Counted from the first letter of the stretch, positions 21,722-33,854 are shown. The stretch: DNA of 64,000 nt from Brachionus rotundiformis (GCA_016802295.1 JAESIW010000180.1:1305619-1369618); one strand, 5' to 3'. The notes: a model not told the origin generated them from the letters alone. Numbers and translations are program-made.

Positions 21722-24700
21722 CTATTCCCATGTATTTTTATTTGTAATACGAGAACTACTCGCTAGGCGTTTTACTTTCGAAGCTTTCTCGTTCAAATCT
21801 GACGCGTTTTCTTTGTCCGAAATTCCACGTTTATATCCCTGTTGAGATTCGGTTTTTGCCGGCCGTCCAAAATCACAAGTCGATGTATTCGCACCAGGTT
21901 CTATCGAGTTTGTATTAAGTAACCTATAATTTTCCATCAATTGGTCATTTGTTTTCGGATTTATGATCTCCTCAGCTTTTTTGCTTTGTTTTAATTTAGG
22001 ACTTTTACCAGTTGGAATGTAGTCTTGATAGTCTTGGTCATTAAATTGTATTGCTTCCCTTGTAATTTTATAACAACAGTCTCGATTGATTTCACTCAGA
22101 GTATCGGTATTTTGCTTTAGGTCCTGAGTATATGCTATGCCTTTTTCAATCTTGTTATTGAACAGATTGCCATATTCCATTATATCTTGCCGTAATTTTT
22201 CCAATTGCTTGCTTACATTGGTTTCATTGTCCTCAAATAGTTATTAATTATATTAATTATCTTGGACCAAATAGGTTTAAGTTACTTTGTAGTTGGTTTG
22301 AATTTTTTTACAAATTTTCTCAAGTTGGTCGCATTGGGAGCTTAAATAGTTAATTGTTTCGCTATGGCTTTCTTCTTCAGCCTGTTTAAAATTAAATGAA
22401 TAGATTTAAAAATTTGAAATTTACAAAATTAAGCCAAAAATTATGGGAAATAGTTGGTTAAGGAATTTTACCAAACTTAATTGAATAGAATCTACAATAA
22501 GATTAGAAATTTATAAATGGACGATCAGATAGTCTTTGATAATCGTATTTTATAAAACCCCAGATTTATTGGACAATATTACACAACATTTATCTATTTT
22601 TTTGCCTAAGTTAAATTAATTAATTTTTATTAATTGTAGAGAGTATGACAAGCCATTTAATTAGTTTTAAACTATTTTCCAAGAGGGTCAAGATTGATAA
22701 AAGATATTGGCAATTGGGATCAAATCGTCGACTGGAAGAAACTTTACCTATGTAAATGTTGAGAATTAGGTAATTTTATTTGTTAATTAATGAAGGGAAC
22801 TGAATATAAGATTGTTTTTTTAGCATACTGATAAAGTTTTTTTACAAATTGGCAAAATTTTTCAGCATACCCATTTTTCATCCCTGCATACTTGTATTAT
22901 CAACATGCCAAATATCTTAATACCATACTAAAATCTTTTTAGCATACTTTATAGTAAAAATAAAAATTAAAAGAAATTTTATATTTTATTTTTACAAAAA
23001 ATTGAAGCAAGAAGACTCTGACAAAAAAGATATCGATTAAATTGATAGAAAAATTGAAAATTCATCGAACCGTCAATAAAACCCCGTGCTAATAAAAAAA
23101 TGAAATAAAATTATACATTTTATTAAAATAATTACTTAAATTTACTAAAATTTAATACTTTTATGATGTAAAAAAATGAATTTTTTCATTTGAACAATTC
23201 AATATGGAAAAATTTTCTTGGGGTTTTCAAAAAGATAAGTATGATTTTACAGAAAAAAATATGCTAAAAAGTATAAGGTGCAGGAATGAAAACTCGGTAT
23301 GCCGAAAAACTTTGTACAGTCAAGTTCGGTTAAAGCGAAAACGCTTATAACGAAAAATCGGTTATAGCGAAAAAAAATTCAATATATTGTAAAACAACAA
23401 TCTTTATAATGTTATTTTTTACGGATATAACGAAAACTCGTTTATAACGAAGTCTTTTTCAAAAATTCTCAGTAGAATTTATTTTTTTATAACGAACTTG
23501 ACAAAAAAGTATGAATTTTTTTTGAATCCTAATCTTTATCTGTCAATTAACCATAAGACGGTTAATTTTATCGGAGAAAATTCACACATTTATCTATAAA
23601 AATTAAAAGAAAATGATCCTCAATTAATAAAAAAAATGAATTGTAGAAGTCAAGCAACGAAACGTTATTAAGTAAAAACTATATCAAGTAAAAACAGACG
23701 ATGAAGTCATCGAATACGTTAAAGCTCAAAAAGCAGGTCCAGAAATAAATGTATGTGACTCTAGCGATGATGATAACGAAGAAACCGAAATTGACTCAAA
23801 CGAAAATAAAGAAGACGAACAAGATTTGACAACTCAACAAGCTCTAAAAATGTTAAATCGAATACGAAAGCATCTTACTAAATCTGTGCACAATTTTGAG
23901 CAATCCATCGATAATTTGGATTCACTCGAGAGCCAAATGTTAAGCTTAATGGTCAAACAAAAAACAATCAAAGATTATTTTAAAAACTAATTTACTTCCA
24001 GTCTATTTTCTTTTTTTTATTTTTATTTTAATAAAAGTTTTTAAAAAAAATTAATCTTTTTTTATGTTTCGGATATAACGAAGTTCGTTTATAACGAACC
24101 ATTTTGAGAGTTCCGAAGTAAGTTCGTTATAACCGAACTCGACTGTAAGTATGTTGGTCAACTAGACTCAATCATCATCTCAAGTTTCAAGTTACGCAAA
24201 TACATCACTTTTAATACGTTCCGATCGACTTAACATTTATTTGATTGATTTAATTAATTAAGAAAAACTAAATTTTAACAATCAAAAATTGATAAAATTA
24301 AGCTTTTCATATTTTTATTCTAATAATTAAGTGAAAGCCAGAATAAATTAGTTACCATTTTAAATCCTTGGACAGAATTGGCATAGTGCAAGCTAACAAT
24401 CTCAAATTTTTCGTTTAAACTTTTTGCCAGGATATTAAGCTTAAAAACAATTAGTGATAATAATAAAAATAATAAACTAGAATAAAAAAATAAAAAAACC
24501 TGTAGCAAATTTTTTGAATTGTTCTCTAATAGATGCTTGATAGGCGCATTTACATGACTGTCTAGCTCCGAGCTAAATTTTTTATTTCGTTTTTGTTCAT
24601 TATCTTTAATTAAATCTATCAAATCAGTCAAACTTTTGGAATTAGTTTCAGAATTAGTGCGTAACTGTTCGCATTGAGATCCAAATTTGTCCAACTTAGA

Positions 24701-27004
24701 ACTCAAACGCCTATTAGTTTTAACTATTAAGTCCTGAATAGTGCTCATGCATTCGTTTATCTCATTTTTTAAGCTATTTTTAAAATCAAATAATTCATTA
24801 ATTTCAGATTTATTTGACTCATTGGTTTCATTAATTTCTGCAAGACTTGTAACTATTTTCGAATTCGACTCACTCGATTCTCTAATATGGTCAACTAGGA
24901 AACTATTCATCATTTTCATAAAACCAGATTCAAAATTGGCACAATCATTGGTTATGTCATCTATAGATCCATTCATTTTGCCACAAATCTTAACAAAACC
25001 TTCTTTATGCTCCTGGCATATATTCATCACATTTTCACATGTTTGACCAAAATCAGAATGCTGTGTCTCGATTGTTTTTTTTAAACAATCGAAATTTTCT
25101 CTAAAAACATTTTCTAGCTCTTTTTCGGCAAAATAAAGCTGCGACTCTGTCCAAGCTTTTGATTTTTTGTCCATCCATTCCAATTGCTGTGCCCTATCTT
25201 CATTTTGCTCATGGCTTAGCAGTTGAATTTCTTTTAAAAGCTCGCATAAGGAACAATTTTTCTGTTTGCTGACACCTAAAATCTCATGTTCTTTGACATT
25301 CAATGTAGAAACATTTTCGTTCACAAAATTAGTAAATTTTTTCACCAAAGATCTATTTTTGCTTTCCAGCTGCCTAAACCTGTCTATTTTGTCAAACAGC
25401 TGAGAATTATCAGCCTCCAGTTCTGCGTTGTAATGGACCATTTTTTTAGCTTGACCAGACAATTTTTCTTCCGATATTTTTCTCTGTTCGACCAAAAATT
25501 TCAGCTCCTTGATCTGTTGCTCCAAGCTGTCAATCCGATTGTTTGTTTTGCTCAACACTGTCTGTGTTTGGTACAAATTTTCATTCTTTTCCTCCAGTTC
25601 TTCTTGAAGTTTTTTAAGCTCATCGTTTTTCATGTCCAATTGTTCACTATTGGCCGAAAATTTCTTTATATACTCGCGCAATTCGAGCTTCAGCATTTTA
25701 GTATTCGATTCCATTTCTTGGTAAATTTCAGTTGGCAAATAGACTCCATTTTTTTCTCTTGTAGCATTTAACTCTCGCTTTAGCCTCTCAATTTCTTCAT
25801 TATATTCCTTAATTAATTGTTTTTTGACAAGTTTTTGATTAATTTCAGGCTTGTTTCTAATTGATTTAGCCTTGTGAGCGTAGTCAAGAGTGCTCAAAGT
25901 CTCCTCCAGATTACAAAGAGCAGGGCTGATGGTGGCAATTATGGTGGTCTTTGTTTTTCCGCCCAGAGAATCTTGAAGTAGTCTGGTCAAATTGCTTTCC
26001 CGGTAAGGAATATGGTCGCTATGCTGGACCAGAGCGGTGATAACACGGCCTAGAGTAGTCAAGCTCTTGTTTATTTTGCCTGCTTCGGCCGCCCTTTTGC
26101 CAGTCGCCCCAGATCTCTCAATATTCTCGCTTCCGGCCAGATCTACCAAGTTCAGCTTTCCCACTTTTATTATTTCTTCGCCTTCGATGGCTCGATCTTT
26201 AATAAATACTGTAATAGTGAATATGGAATGGGACCTGCTTGACTGGTTGTTCATTAGAGTGCTGGCTTTTTGGCGCCGATCAGCACCTTTTTGAAGTATT
26301 TTAAAAACTTGATTCTTATTTTGTACAATGACTTCTTCCACTTTTGAGACTATTACCGAACCTTTGCGACTTGGATCATCATAAATTTTGAGCTTTTCGT
26401 CTTTTTCCAAAGTCGAATCGCTTAGTAAGTCAGTAAGCTCTTCATTATAAAGTTCCATGTAGCTTATTTTGACTGAGTATTCACAGTGTGGCATTGAAGA
26501 AAGAAGAGTGAAAAGGTGCGATACCGAACGTGGTATTATTCCAACATTGGGATCATCTTCCCAAGTTAAATCATTTAATTGGGCGTAATTACCTTCCATG
26601 GTATAGGTTTTGCCTGTTCCGGTTTGACCATAGGCAAATATTGTGCAATTGTAGCCTTCGAGTACTTCTTTGACTACTGGTCTTACGACCTGATTGTAAA
26701 CATCGACCTGTTTAGATTCCATTCCGAACACCTTTAATTATTATCTTTGAATAAAAGATAATCAATGAGGAAATTTTTACTCTATCAAAAGTGAATGTCT
26801 TGGTGTTGGAAACTGAAGAATTGCGGTCAATGGCGACAATTTCACGGCGTCTCTCATTACTTTCTATTACCGAGTAGCTGTTGGACTTTTTTTCCCGTTC
26901 ACTCAAAGGTCTATTTAAAAATTTTAAAAATAAAAACTGATACTAATCAATATCAATTGATTTTACCGGCATCTGACTGCCACTTGAATATTCTGAGCGG
27001 ACAT
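21722..27004 (-). CDS. KIF11: Kinesin-5 (Eg5/BimC) mitotic motor
   Basis: Six exons (27004-26967, 26910-26781, 26731-24500, 24439-24356, 22381-22286, 22231-21722) join in phase to about 1029 residues, the usual kinesin-5 size. Kinesin-5 homotetramers slide antiparallel spindle microtubules and separate centrosomes. The start MSAQNIQVAVRCRPLSERE leads into an N-terminal motor with P-loop GQTGTGKT (about 91-98), the L5 region WEDDPNVGIIPR, switch I NNQSSRSHS and switch II DLAGSE. GKINKSLTTLGRVI and YRESNLTRLLQDSLGGKTKT follow, then a neck and long coiled coils. The tail in the last exon has the BimC box around YIPTGKSPKLK, whose Thr is the CDK site in relatives, and a KEN sequence (DKENAS) that could be a degron. 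The 2-kb fourth intron contains a pogo/Tigger-like remnant. Confidence 0.95.
23317..24145 (+). mobile_element. pogo/Tigger-like DNA transposon remnant in KIF11 intron
   Basis: Inverted ends of about 23 bp (left CAGTCAAGTTCGGTTAAAGC..., right ending ...CCGAACTCGACTG, 20 of 23 positions matching) are flanked by TA on both sides, as expected for Tc1/mariner-pogo insertions. Sub-terminal TTATAACGAA motifs recur inside both ends. The interior keeps only the C-terminal tail of a transposase on the + strand: an acidic stretch (SSDDDNEETEIDSNENKEDE), then a helix-rich piece ending in KQKTIKDYFKN and a stop (about 23700-23989). The DDE catalytic core is missing, so the copy is non-autonomous. It is antisense to KIF11. 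Confidence 0.8.
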
Positions 27005-27475
27005 TGTCTTATGGTGTTTTTAAATTTTATTCAATAGAAAAATTTTTAAAAATAAAAAATAATACAAAATTAAAAATTCTAATGCAAAAAATTTGTCTGA
27101 CTATCTTTTTTAAAATATTTATAGAAAAAAATAAAATTTTTTAAATCGCTTTTAAATCATAATTTGTTTATAAAAGTAAAATTTCATGGTTTAAAATCAA
27201 TTATTTTTTTTCAAACTTAGAAAATTTCGAGGAATTTAGATCAATTTTTGTACTATTAAAAATTAAACTCATCATCTATGACAAAAATTTGTAGCCTAAA
27301 TTTTTGGACAATCTAAATTAGTTAAGAGTTTAAAAATTATATTTGTTATTGTGTATGTGTGTTTTGCTTTGATGTAAGGCAAATTAAATCATAAAATTGA
27401 TTTACCGCCCAATAAAATGACATAATCCATTATATAAGAAGCTGAAATGTTGTACGATAATAAAAAAATTAAAAA
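27005..27475. promoter_or_regulatory. Divergent upstream region, KIF11 (-) and RRM gene (+)
   Basis: The 471 nt between two divergent start codons should carry both promoters. A non-T-rich patch (TTGTGTATGTGTGTTTTGC, about 27350-27368) stands out, but no element can be named. Confidence 0.4.
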
Positions 27476-28123
27476 ATGAATGAAAATTCCAATCTATACA
27501 GTTTGTTTGGTCCATGTGAGCAAAAGAACCAATTGGTAATTCAGACCAGTAATTTGGTAAATCAGCCTTTAGCCAATTCGACTAATTTAATTCAGCGTCC
27601 GATTAAAAGACGTTTTGGCTCAAATACGAAACTGTTTGTGGGAAATCTTCCATTAAAAACAACACTTCTGGAAATGTATCATTTGTTCAGCAAGTATGGC
27701 CGAGTTAACATTGAGCTGAGCATTGTGAAAGAAGATAACTATGCCTTTATTCACTTCTATGAGGAAAAAGAGGCGCAACGAGCATGTGCAGCTTTAAATA
27801 ATAGTTTATTCAAAAATCGCTATATCCGAGTCCAATTTTCGACAAGCATGGGACATGTGAACAAGATACGCTCTTTAAATACCATCAAAGCAAAGATAGC
27901 TCAATCTGCAACATATTCGGACTTATACTCGTCCCAGAGGTGTTTATCTTCATCCTCTTCAGTCGATTTCAACCGGTGCGCTCGTCCTTTTTCTCAAAGT
28001 TTAAGTTATCATGACTTATCCAATGAACCATTTAGGTCCGATTTGTTATCTCATCAGACAGAAAAGTATTATATGCTGCAAAATTACTTAAAACAAGTCC
28101 AAATGTACTCGAGTAGTGAATAA
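27476..28123 (+). CDS. Small single-RRM RNA-binding protein
   Basis: Single exon, 215 residues. One RRM spans about residues 50-120, with RNP2 KLFVGNLP and RNP1 DNYAFIHF, followed by a basic segment (HVNKIRSLNTIKAKIAQSA) and a Ser/Tyr-rich tail. The RRM resembles the RBM4/Lark style, where RNP1 lies directly after a short beta-2/3 loop, and also the two RRM paralogues at 53.9 and 55.5 kb, which likewise have a basic K/R-I-x-x-I helix after the RRM. The exact orthologue is not recognised. RNA binding is a safe prediction from the intact RNP aromatics; target and process are unknown. It is divergently transcribed from KIF11. Confidence 0.85.
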   Translation: MNENSNLYSLFGPCEQKNQLVIQTSNLVNQPLANSTNLIQRPIKRRFGSNTKLFVGNLPLKTTLLEMYHLFSKYGRVNIELSIVKEDNYAFIHFYEEKEAQRACAALNNSLFKNRYIRVQFSTSMGHVNKIRSLNTIKAKIAQSATYSDLYSSQRCLSSSSSVDFNRCARPFSQSLSYHDLSNEPFRSDLLSHQTEKYYMLQNYLKQVQMYSSSE

Positions 28124-28739
28124 ATTTATTACAATTAGTTAATTTTAAAGGTAAGTTAGTCAATCCGGTTTTGTTTAGTATCATCTTTTTGTATTTTTGT
28201 TCTATTTAATAAAATAAATGTTTTTTAATAAATAATATACAATTATTTTTACCTCATTTTTATTCCTCTTAAAAATATTTGAAAAATTTTGTTATATTCC
28301 AAAAGATTTTCTAAAAATAATCAAAAAATTGCTCCAAAAATAAAAAATTTTAATTAATATTAATATTTTAATTAATATTTTAATTAATATAATCTTGAGA
28401 TGAAAATATAATTTAAAATATAAAATAAAAATCTTTCAGGAACATTTTTAATATTGTCTATAAAAAATATACATCTAATTTTAATTTCACATTTAAGAAA
28501 TTTTAACAAAATGGGAGCTATTTAATCGCTCACCTAAACAAATTAATTGCATACTTCAATGTACTTCTTTAGATATTTAAACCTTTCGCTTATTTATAAT
28601 GAAAATTCATACATAAAATAATGAAAGTACTCTTAGAAAAATGAAAAGATATCTAATTTTACTTAAAAATTTATTAATAAAAAATTTGTATTTTGAATGA
28701 AAATGAAGGAAAAATGAAAAGTACAATTGAACAAATTAT
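28124..28739. other. Intergenic, no gene seen
   Basis: AT-rich 3' flank of the RRM gene with AATAAA-type signals near 28208. It includes a short tandem of TTAATATTAATATTTTAAT units at about 28350-28390. No coding region was found. Confidence 0.4.
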
Positions 28740-29232
28740 TTAGGGTTTATTTTGTGACCCTTTTGGTGTACCAACACGACGTTTTTGTGCTGACCCTTGA
28801 GTCTGTGCTTGTGTTGCTGCTTGAGAAGATGTGCATGCTGCTGGATCTAAGCTTGCATTTGTGCAGAAAAACTTTTTTGTTGGTTGAGCTATCGGCACTT
28901 CATCGTCATCTTCGCTTTCTTCAACGCGTCTTTTTTGAGTTGAAGTTGGTTGAAATTCTAAAGCTTTCTTAGCCTTCATCGGTCTTCCTCTCGATCTTTT
29001 CTGACCAATTGGTTTGGTTGTAATTTTGTTCTTTGTTCCTTAATCCACTCAATTGCAATTGTTTTTGTTTCAAACTCTTGATCAAATACCCATCTTTTGG
29101 CTTTTCATTTTTTTAAACCAACAGCCGGTTGGAGAAGTATAAGCTTCAAGTTGCTCAAATGTCTCACTTAGATCCATTTTTTTTTCTGATGCTGTTTCGA
29201 TTTACCAACCACTTCTGTTGTCATTTTATCAC
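28740..29232 (-). pseudogene. Decayed AT-hook protein gene
   Basis: Reading the minus strand from about 29224, the frame MTTEVVGKSKQHQKKKWI hits a stop. A second frame gives KRWVFDQEFETKTIAIEWIK, and a third gives PIGQKRSRGRPMKAKKALEF then ESEDDDEVPIAQPTKK and finally KRRVGTPKGSQNKP. The RGRP core is a canonical AT-hook and the final KRRVGTPKGSQNKP looks like a degraded second one, so the ancestor was probably a small nuclear DNA-binding protein. At least two frame breaks and a stop make it a pseudogene. It may belong to a multicopy, possibly element-borne family; that is inference. Confidence 0.55.
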
Positions 29233-29715
29233 TTGCTGTTTTATACTAAATTAAATTTTTTTCTCAAATTAATTAACTTAAATTACTTTGGCATGGATTA
29301 TAGTTCGAATAAAAAAAATCTAAGAATGATTCGATTTAGATTTTAATTTATAATATTCAAATTAAAATTAAGTATCTCTTAGAAAAATAATTTGTAATTA
29401 TCGAGTTGTGATTTTTTTACATTATCATTCTTATCTTAATAAAATATATTTTAGTCGAATGCGATTTTTAATTTTTTTATACCTTTTTTATTTAAATTTT
29501 TAATAGAACTGTCACTAATAAAAATAAAAATATTAAAAAAATTCTAAATTTGAGTAAAAATAAAATTTAATATTAGAATTTAACAAATAAGTCTAATAAG
29601 TTGCACCAATTTTAAATAATTTAAGATAAAATATGTTTTTAGCTTTTATTCATTGCTGAACAAATTTTCAAAAATATTTGAAACATTTTTAGAACAAGAA
29701 CAAATTTAGATCGAA
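29233..29715. other. Upstream region of NADK2
   Basis: AT-rich, with no coding sequence seen. It should contain the NADK2 promoter. An AAATTTAG just before the start codon (29703-29710) resembles a splice or trans-splice acceptor. Confidence 0.4.
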
Positions 29716-32700
29716 ATGAATGTTATTTTAAAAAAAACTCATGGCCACATTGCCTCAATATCAACTAAAAGTATTTTATTCGAAACCAAGTTTAACTTAA
29801 GATATTTTTCTAAACATAATGGTTCAGCAAAAAGCCCAAAAATTAACTTTGATTTTTCTAAAATTTTAGTCCTTAACAAAATAACTCGGTAATTTGACTA
29901 AAATTAAAAAAAAAACAAAATAATAAATATAAACTAAATTTTAATTTTAGATATGAATTTGAAAAAAAAAAACATTCTAATTTATCAGAAGAAAATCTTA
30001 AGCTAAAAGTAGAATCAAAAATTCTAATTAATTAAAAATATCTAAATTTTGAAGTTACAAGAGCGAGGCTCTAATTACGAGCGCTTAATAGAACACCACA
30101 ATATACATTATCGTTCTCTTGAGCGCATACTTTCTGCCTTCAAGGAACAGGGCATTGAAACCCGAGTAACCCAAAGATACAGCTATTCTTATGATGACAT
30201 AAATTGGGCCAATTGCATCTTCAGTGCCGGTGGAGATGGAACATTTTTGCTAGCATCGGCTAAAATTAAGTCTAACCAAAAACCGGTCATTGGCATCAAT
30301 ACTGATATAAGTAAGATTTGATAAATATTCCTTCGACACACCCTTTTACTTATTAATAAATTAGAATTTTTTTAAATAATTTATTGTAAATAAAATATTA
30401 ATTTTTTTTGGATAAAAAGCAAGCTCAGAGGGTCATTTGTTGCTACCCAAGGAGCAGTCGGTAAATTTTTCCCAAACCCTAGCCAAACTTTTAAATGGAA
30501 AATTCAGGTTTTAGTTGATTTTCGAGTTTTTTTTTGGAAAAGAAAATTTTTAAAATTTAAATAGCTGGCTTTACCGGGCAAGAATTCGAATTTATTTAGA
30601 AGGGGACAATATTGAACATCAGCCTATTGAGTTGCATGATCAAGTACTACAAAATTTGGAGCATAGGTATTTGGCAAATATTAATTAAGCTAAAGATTTT
30701 ATTCAATTTGTCTTGTAGATATATTGAGCACATGGAAGAAAATCGTCAAATAAAGTTAAAAAATAAGGCCAAAAGTATTAAAATTTATTTAAATATTATT
30801 TTCTGAGTTAATTTTAAGACAATTAGAATTAGATTTAAAAAACCCTGAAGCTAAACTATTTAGGATACCAACTTTGGCACTAAATGAAGTATTCATTGGC
30901 GAAGCGTTGAGCGCTCGTGTGTCTTATTACTTGATGTCTATTGATGATGGGCCTTTTTTTAGACAAAAAAGCTCTGGTATAATTATATGCACTGGAACTG
31001 GCTCTACTTCCTGGTGCTACAATATAAATAAAATGAGTGTTCAATCGGTAAAACGAATCATAAATTTAGGTACATTTAGGATTTTTAAATTTTTTTCTTC
31101 CTTCTATTATCAATACTGTAAATAAATTTCTCAGTTAAGTCTAAAATAGACAATGGTGAAAATGATATACCAGCAAATGATGACAAGTTTGTCAGCGGTA
31201 TTACTCATGAGTTTAATGACTCGATTGTGTTTGACCCAGATCAATTGAGGATGGCATATACAATCAGAGACCCAGTTATTAATAGTAAGTTATTTAGAGA
31301 TAGTTCTTGCCAAAAAATGAATCCTAATTTGACTTAATCAGAATCTTTTTTTACTAAGTTTAATCTTCATATATAAAAAAAATAATAAGCTACAACATGT
31401 TAACTGTAGAACAAGCTTTTGCTTGCTATGGGACCAGCAACCAACTTGAAGATTCCTGTCTGATCTATTCTTGAAGATGCTTTTGTTTCTGGATGTACTA
31501 GTCTCTGTTGTTAAATTGTTCCAATTTTCAATAAGTCTATTCAACAGAAAATTTTATCTGTAGCCATTCTTGGTGAACTGCTTTTCCAAACGGTGCTTGT
31601 TTCCGCAAACGACTGTAATGGAACTCATCAGCTTATTCGGGTGGTTGAGCCAGTCTACCCTTGTTAGTTCAGTAATAACTTTGAATTCCTCATTTAAGTG
31701 AGCTATCTGTATCTTTTCCTTAAGCGTTGATAAGCTTAGCTTTTTGAGTTTGCATTTGTACGGAAAGTCTTTTATGATCTTTACCAGTTTAGTTGCTCAT
31801 TCGTTTAGTCCAACATTGGGAAGTTTTTTCATAATGCCTTTCAGTTTTATTAGGTGGTTTACTTTTCGCTTTTAAGCTAATTGCAAAGTGCTTGTTATTG
31901 AATGCCATCAATTTGCATTTATTATCACTAAACTCCTTTTACCATCTTTTTTACCATTCAATCAGTTGATTTTTGTCATCTTTAAGGGTAGTAAAATCCA
32001 TTTGTGTGTAATCAGCAAATAATTTGCGCAATCTGGTTGAAGCTTCTGACAGGTAATTGATGAGGACTATTAAGAGAAAGGGGCCGATAAAAAGTCCTTG
32101 GGGCATATCGCATCAACATCTACCACAAGTCTCTAACTATTTTCAAAACCATAAGTTTTAAGGAAATTAAATTTTCAAATATTTCTAGGATCTTTTATTT
32201 TCGAAAAATATTTGACAAAAAAAGTTGAATTTTCCGGAATTTTTTTAGAAAAAAAATGTCAAAAAAGAATATAAAAGGAAATGATGAGAAGAAAATTAAG
32301 CCATTCTGGTTAGATATTCATTTTCCGAATTCAAATTTACATTTTTAGAACTATTTTTATAAAATCTTCCAACATTGTTTTATAAAATATATAAACTAAA
32401 TTAGTAAATGATTTTAGACTATTATTTTTGAGTAATTTTATTAAATAAAAAGTCCATAAAATAAAAACTTAGCTAAAATAAGAAAAATCGTCAAGCTTTT
32501 ACACAAATTAGCTAATCTTTTTATTCTTTACAAAATTTTGCCCAATTTCGGATAAAAAGTCTTAGATCAAACAAGAATAAAAAACTAAAAAAAGTTAAAT
32601 AATAATTTTATTTTTAAAAAAAAATTTAAAGGAATTTATACAAATGAAACAAACCGAGGATTTGGCAAAAAGTAATTTAAACCTAAGATTCCGAAATTGA

Positions 32701-32881
32701 ATAAAATAACTAACTTAAATTAAAATAAAATTTTTTAAGATTAATTGTTCAATCGAGATGTTTTGATGCATGTTTAGTAATTGATGGAAGTCAATCATAC
32801 CAATTTAATGATGGATCAAGAGCTGTAATGGAAATTTTGCCCGAAGATTCATTAAAAACAGTCCTAGTCAACAAAAACTAG
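29716..32881 (+). CDS. NADK2: NADK2, mitochondrial NAD kinase
   Basis: Ten exons (29716-29888, 29951-30008, 30055-30310, 30420-30507, 30565-30666, 30719-30774, 30827-31069, 31135-31284, 32632-32671, 32740-32881) join in phase to about 435 residues (human 442). The enzyme phosphorylates NAD to NADP in the mitochondrial matrix. The first exon is basic, Ser/Thr-rich and lacks acidic residues until late, consistent with a targeting peptide. The ITRYEFE block and HHNIHYRSLERI precede the GGDG loop (about 136-139, SAGGDGTFLLASAK). GVNTD-like GINTDITSSEGHLLLP, WLYRARIRIYLEG, LALNEVFIGEALSARVSYY, SSGIIICTGTGSTSW and SRCFDACLVIDG follow. The sequence follows the NADK2 branch, not cytosolic NADK. The second intron is 46 nt. 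The 40-nt ninth exon is needed to restore phase. The eighth intron holds an antisense LINE. Confidence 0.93.
31335..32130 (-). mobile_element. Jockey/CR1-like LINE fragment in NADK2 intron, antisense
   Basis: Read on the minus strand from about 32115: a CDMPQGLFIGPFLLIVLINY block (the PQG...GP.LF..FIND motif), then LRKLFADYTQMDFTTLKDDK, where the catalytic FADD has become FADY. Near the end (about 31545-31385) comes the usual LINE terminal segment, ENWNNLTTETSTSRNKSIFK followed by NRSDRNLQVG. The lost second Asp of the RT active site and several stops show the copy is inactive. Confidence 0.75.
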
Positions 32882-33014
32882 TTGCTTATTATTAAAATAT
32901 ATTTTTATAATTTTTAAATTGATAAGTATTTCTTTAGCGTGTCTGTAAATATAATTTTTAGATCGTTTATTCTATAATTTTTTGAATTTTATTTATTGAA
33001 CAAGCACAATACAA

Positions 33015-33854
33015 CTAGTGGGTGCTTAGCTTGATAGTTAAGCCCATGGGCGATCTTATTAATCGTATTAAATCGTTGCCAATAAGGTCACAGATAACAT
33101 AAATGACACCCAAGCGATTTGCAGTCTTAAATTTTTTGTGCTTTTTTATTAATAAACTATCAAAAAATAGTTTTAAATTTATCTCTTTGTATTTTTGACG
33201 CCGTAATAAATCCATCAAGCTTTTGCGAGTGTTGACCAAAATGCGTCTAAATTTTGCTAGATTAGGTATTGAAAACCAAAATGTAGATGAGTTTTTTATT
33301 GAGAGAAGACCAACCCGGACTAGACTGGATATATCCATATCACTTAATCTATACTCAGCCATCAGGGTCTCTGAGTCAATGGTCAAATTGTTTTCTGGTA
33401 AAATTTTCTCAAGAAACTTATCTATCAGAGCTTTATTTGTGCAGTTTTCTTTCACTTCACTGTGTACATATTCTTTGAACCTATCTGTGAAGCATATCAA
33501 GGTCTCTTTGTCATTGCTGGATTCGAAATGGAAAAGAAAAACTTTCGAATCAGACCTAAGCGAGTCAATTTCCAAATCCACTCGCGTGCGATTTTTGAAC
33601 AAGGTGTATAACTGGTGCAGATGAATAATTTCTGGTAGATTTTCGAACAGATTTTTTGGAAAGATTTCTTTAAGGTACTCTAGTGCACCCAGGATCGGAT
33701 TTTCAATTTGACCATCTGAATAGCCTTCAGATAAGAGTTCGATGATTTTTTTGTAATCTTGTTCCAACTTGGTTGTCTCAGAATCATCATTCGAAATCTT
33801 GGCTCTTTTGACCAAAGTAGAATCTGTAGTTTCTCGCTTTCGTTTGGTTGACAT
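33015..33854 (-). CDS. STK19: STK19-type winged-helix protein
   Basis: Single exon, 279 residues. Despite its name, STK19 is now understood as a tandem winged-helix DNA-binding protein acting in transcription-coupled repair and chromatin rather than a kinase. A basic, nuclear-signal-like N-terminus (STKRKRETTDSTLVKRAKIS) precedes family blocks: LGALEYLKEIFPKNLFENLP, LHQLYTLFKNRTRVDLEIDS, CFTDRFKEYV, LRSDSKVFLFHFE, TLMAEYRLSDMDISSLVRVG, then FWFSIPNLAKFRRILVNTRK with LLRRQKYKEINL, ending in LGVIYVICDLIG. No kinase motifs are present, as in the family. It is convergent with NADK2, the stops lying about 134 nt apart. Confidence 0.88.
   Translation of the reverse strand: MSTKRKRETTDSTLVKRAKISNDDSETTKLEQDYKKIIELLSEGYSDGQIENPILGALEYLKEIFPKNLFENLPEIIHLHQLYTLFKNRTRVDLEIDSLRSDSKVFLFHFESSNDKETLICFTDRFKEYVHSEVKENCTNKALIDKFLEKILPENNLTIDSETLMAEYRLSDMDISSLVRVGLLSIKNSSTFWFSIPNLAKFRRILVNTRKSLMDLLRRQKYKEINLKLFFDSLLIKKHKKFKTANRLGVIYVICDLIGNDLIRLIRSPMGLTIKLSTH

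Noticed and set aside
33015..33854. STK19 homologue as an active protein kinase
   Set aside because: No P-loop, HRD or DFG motif is present; the sequence fits the winged-helix view of the family.
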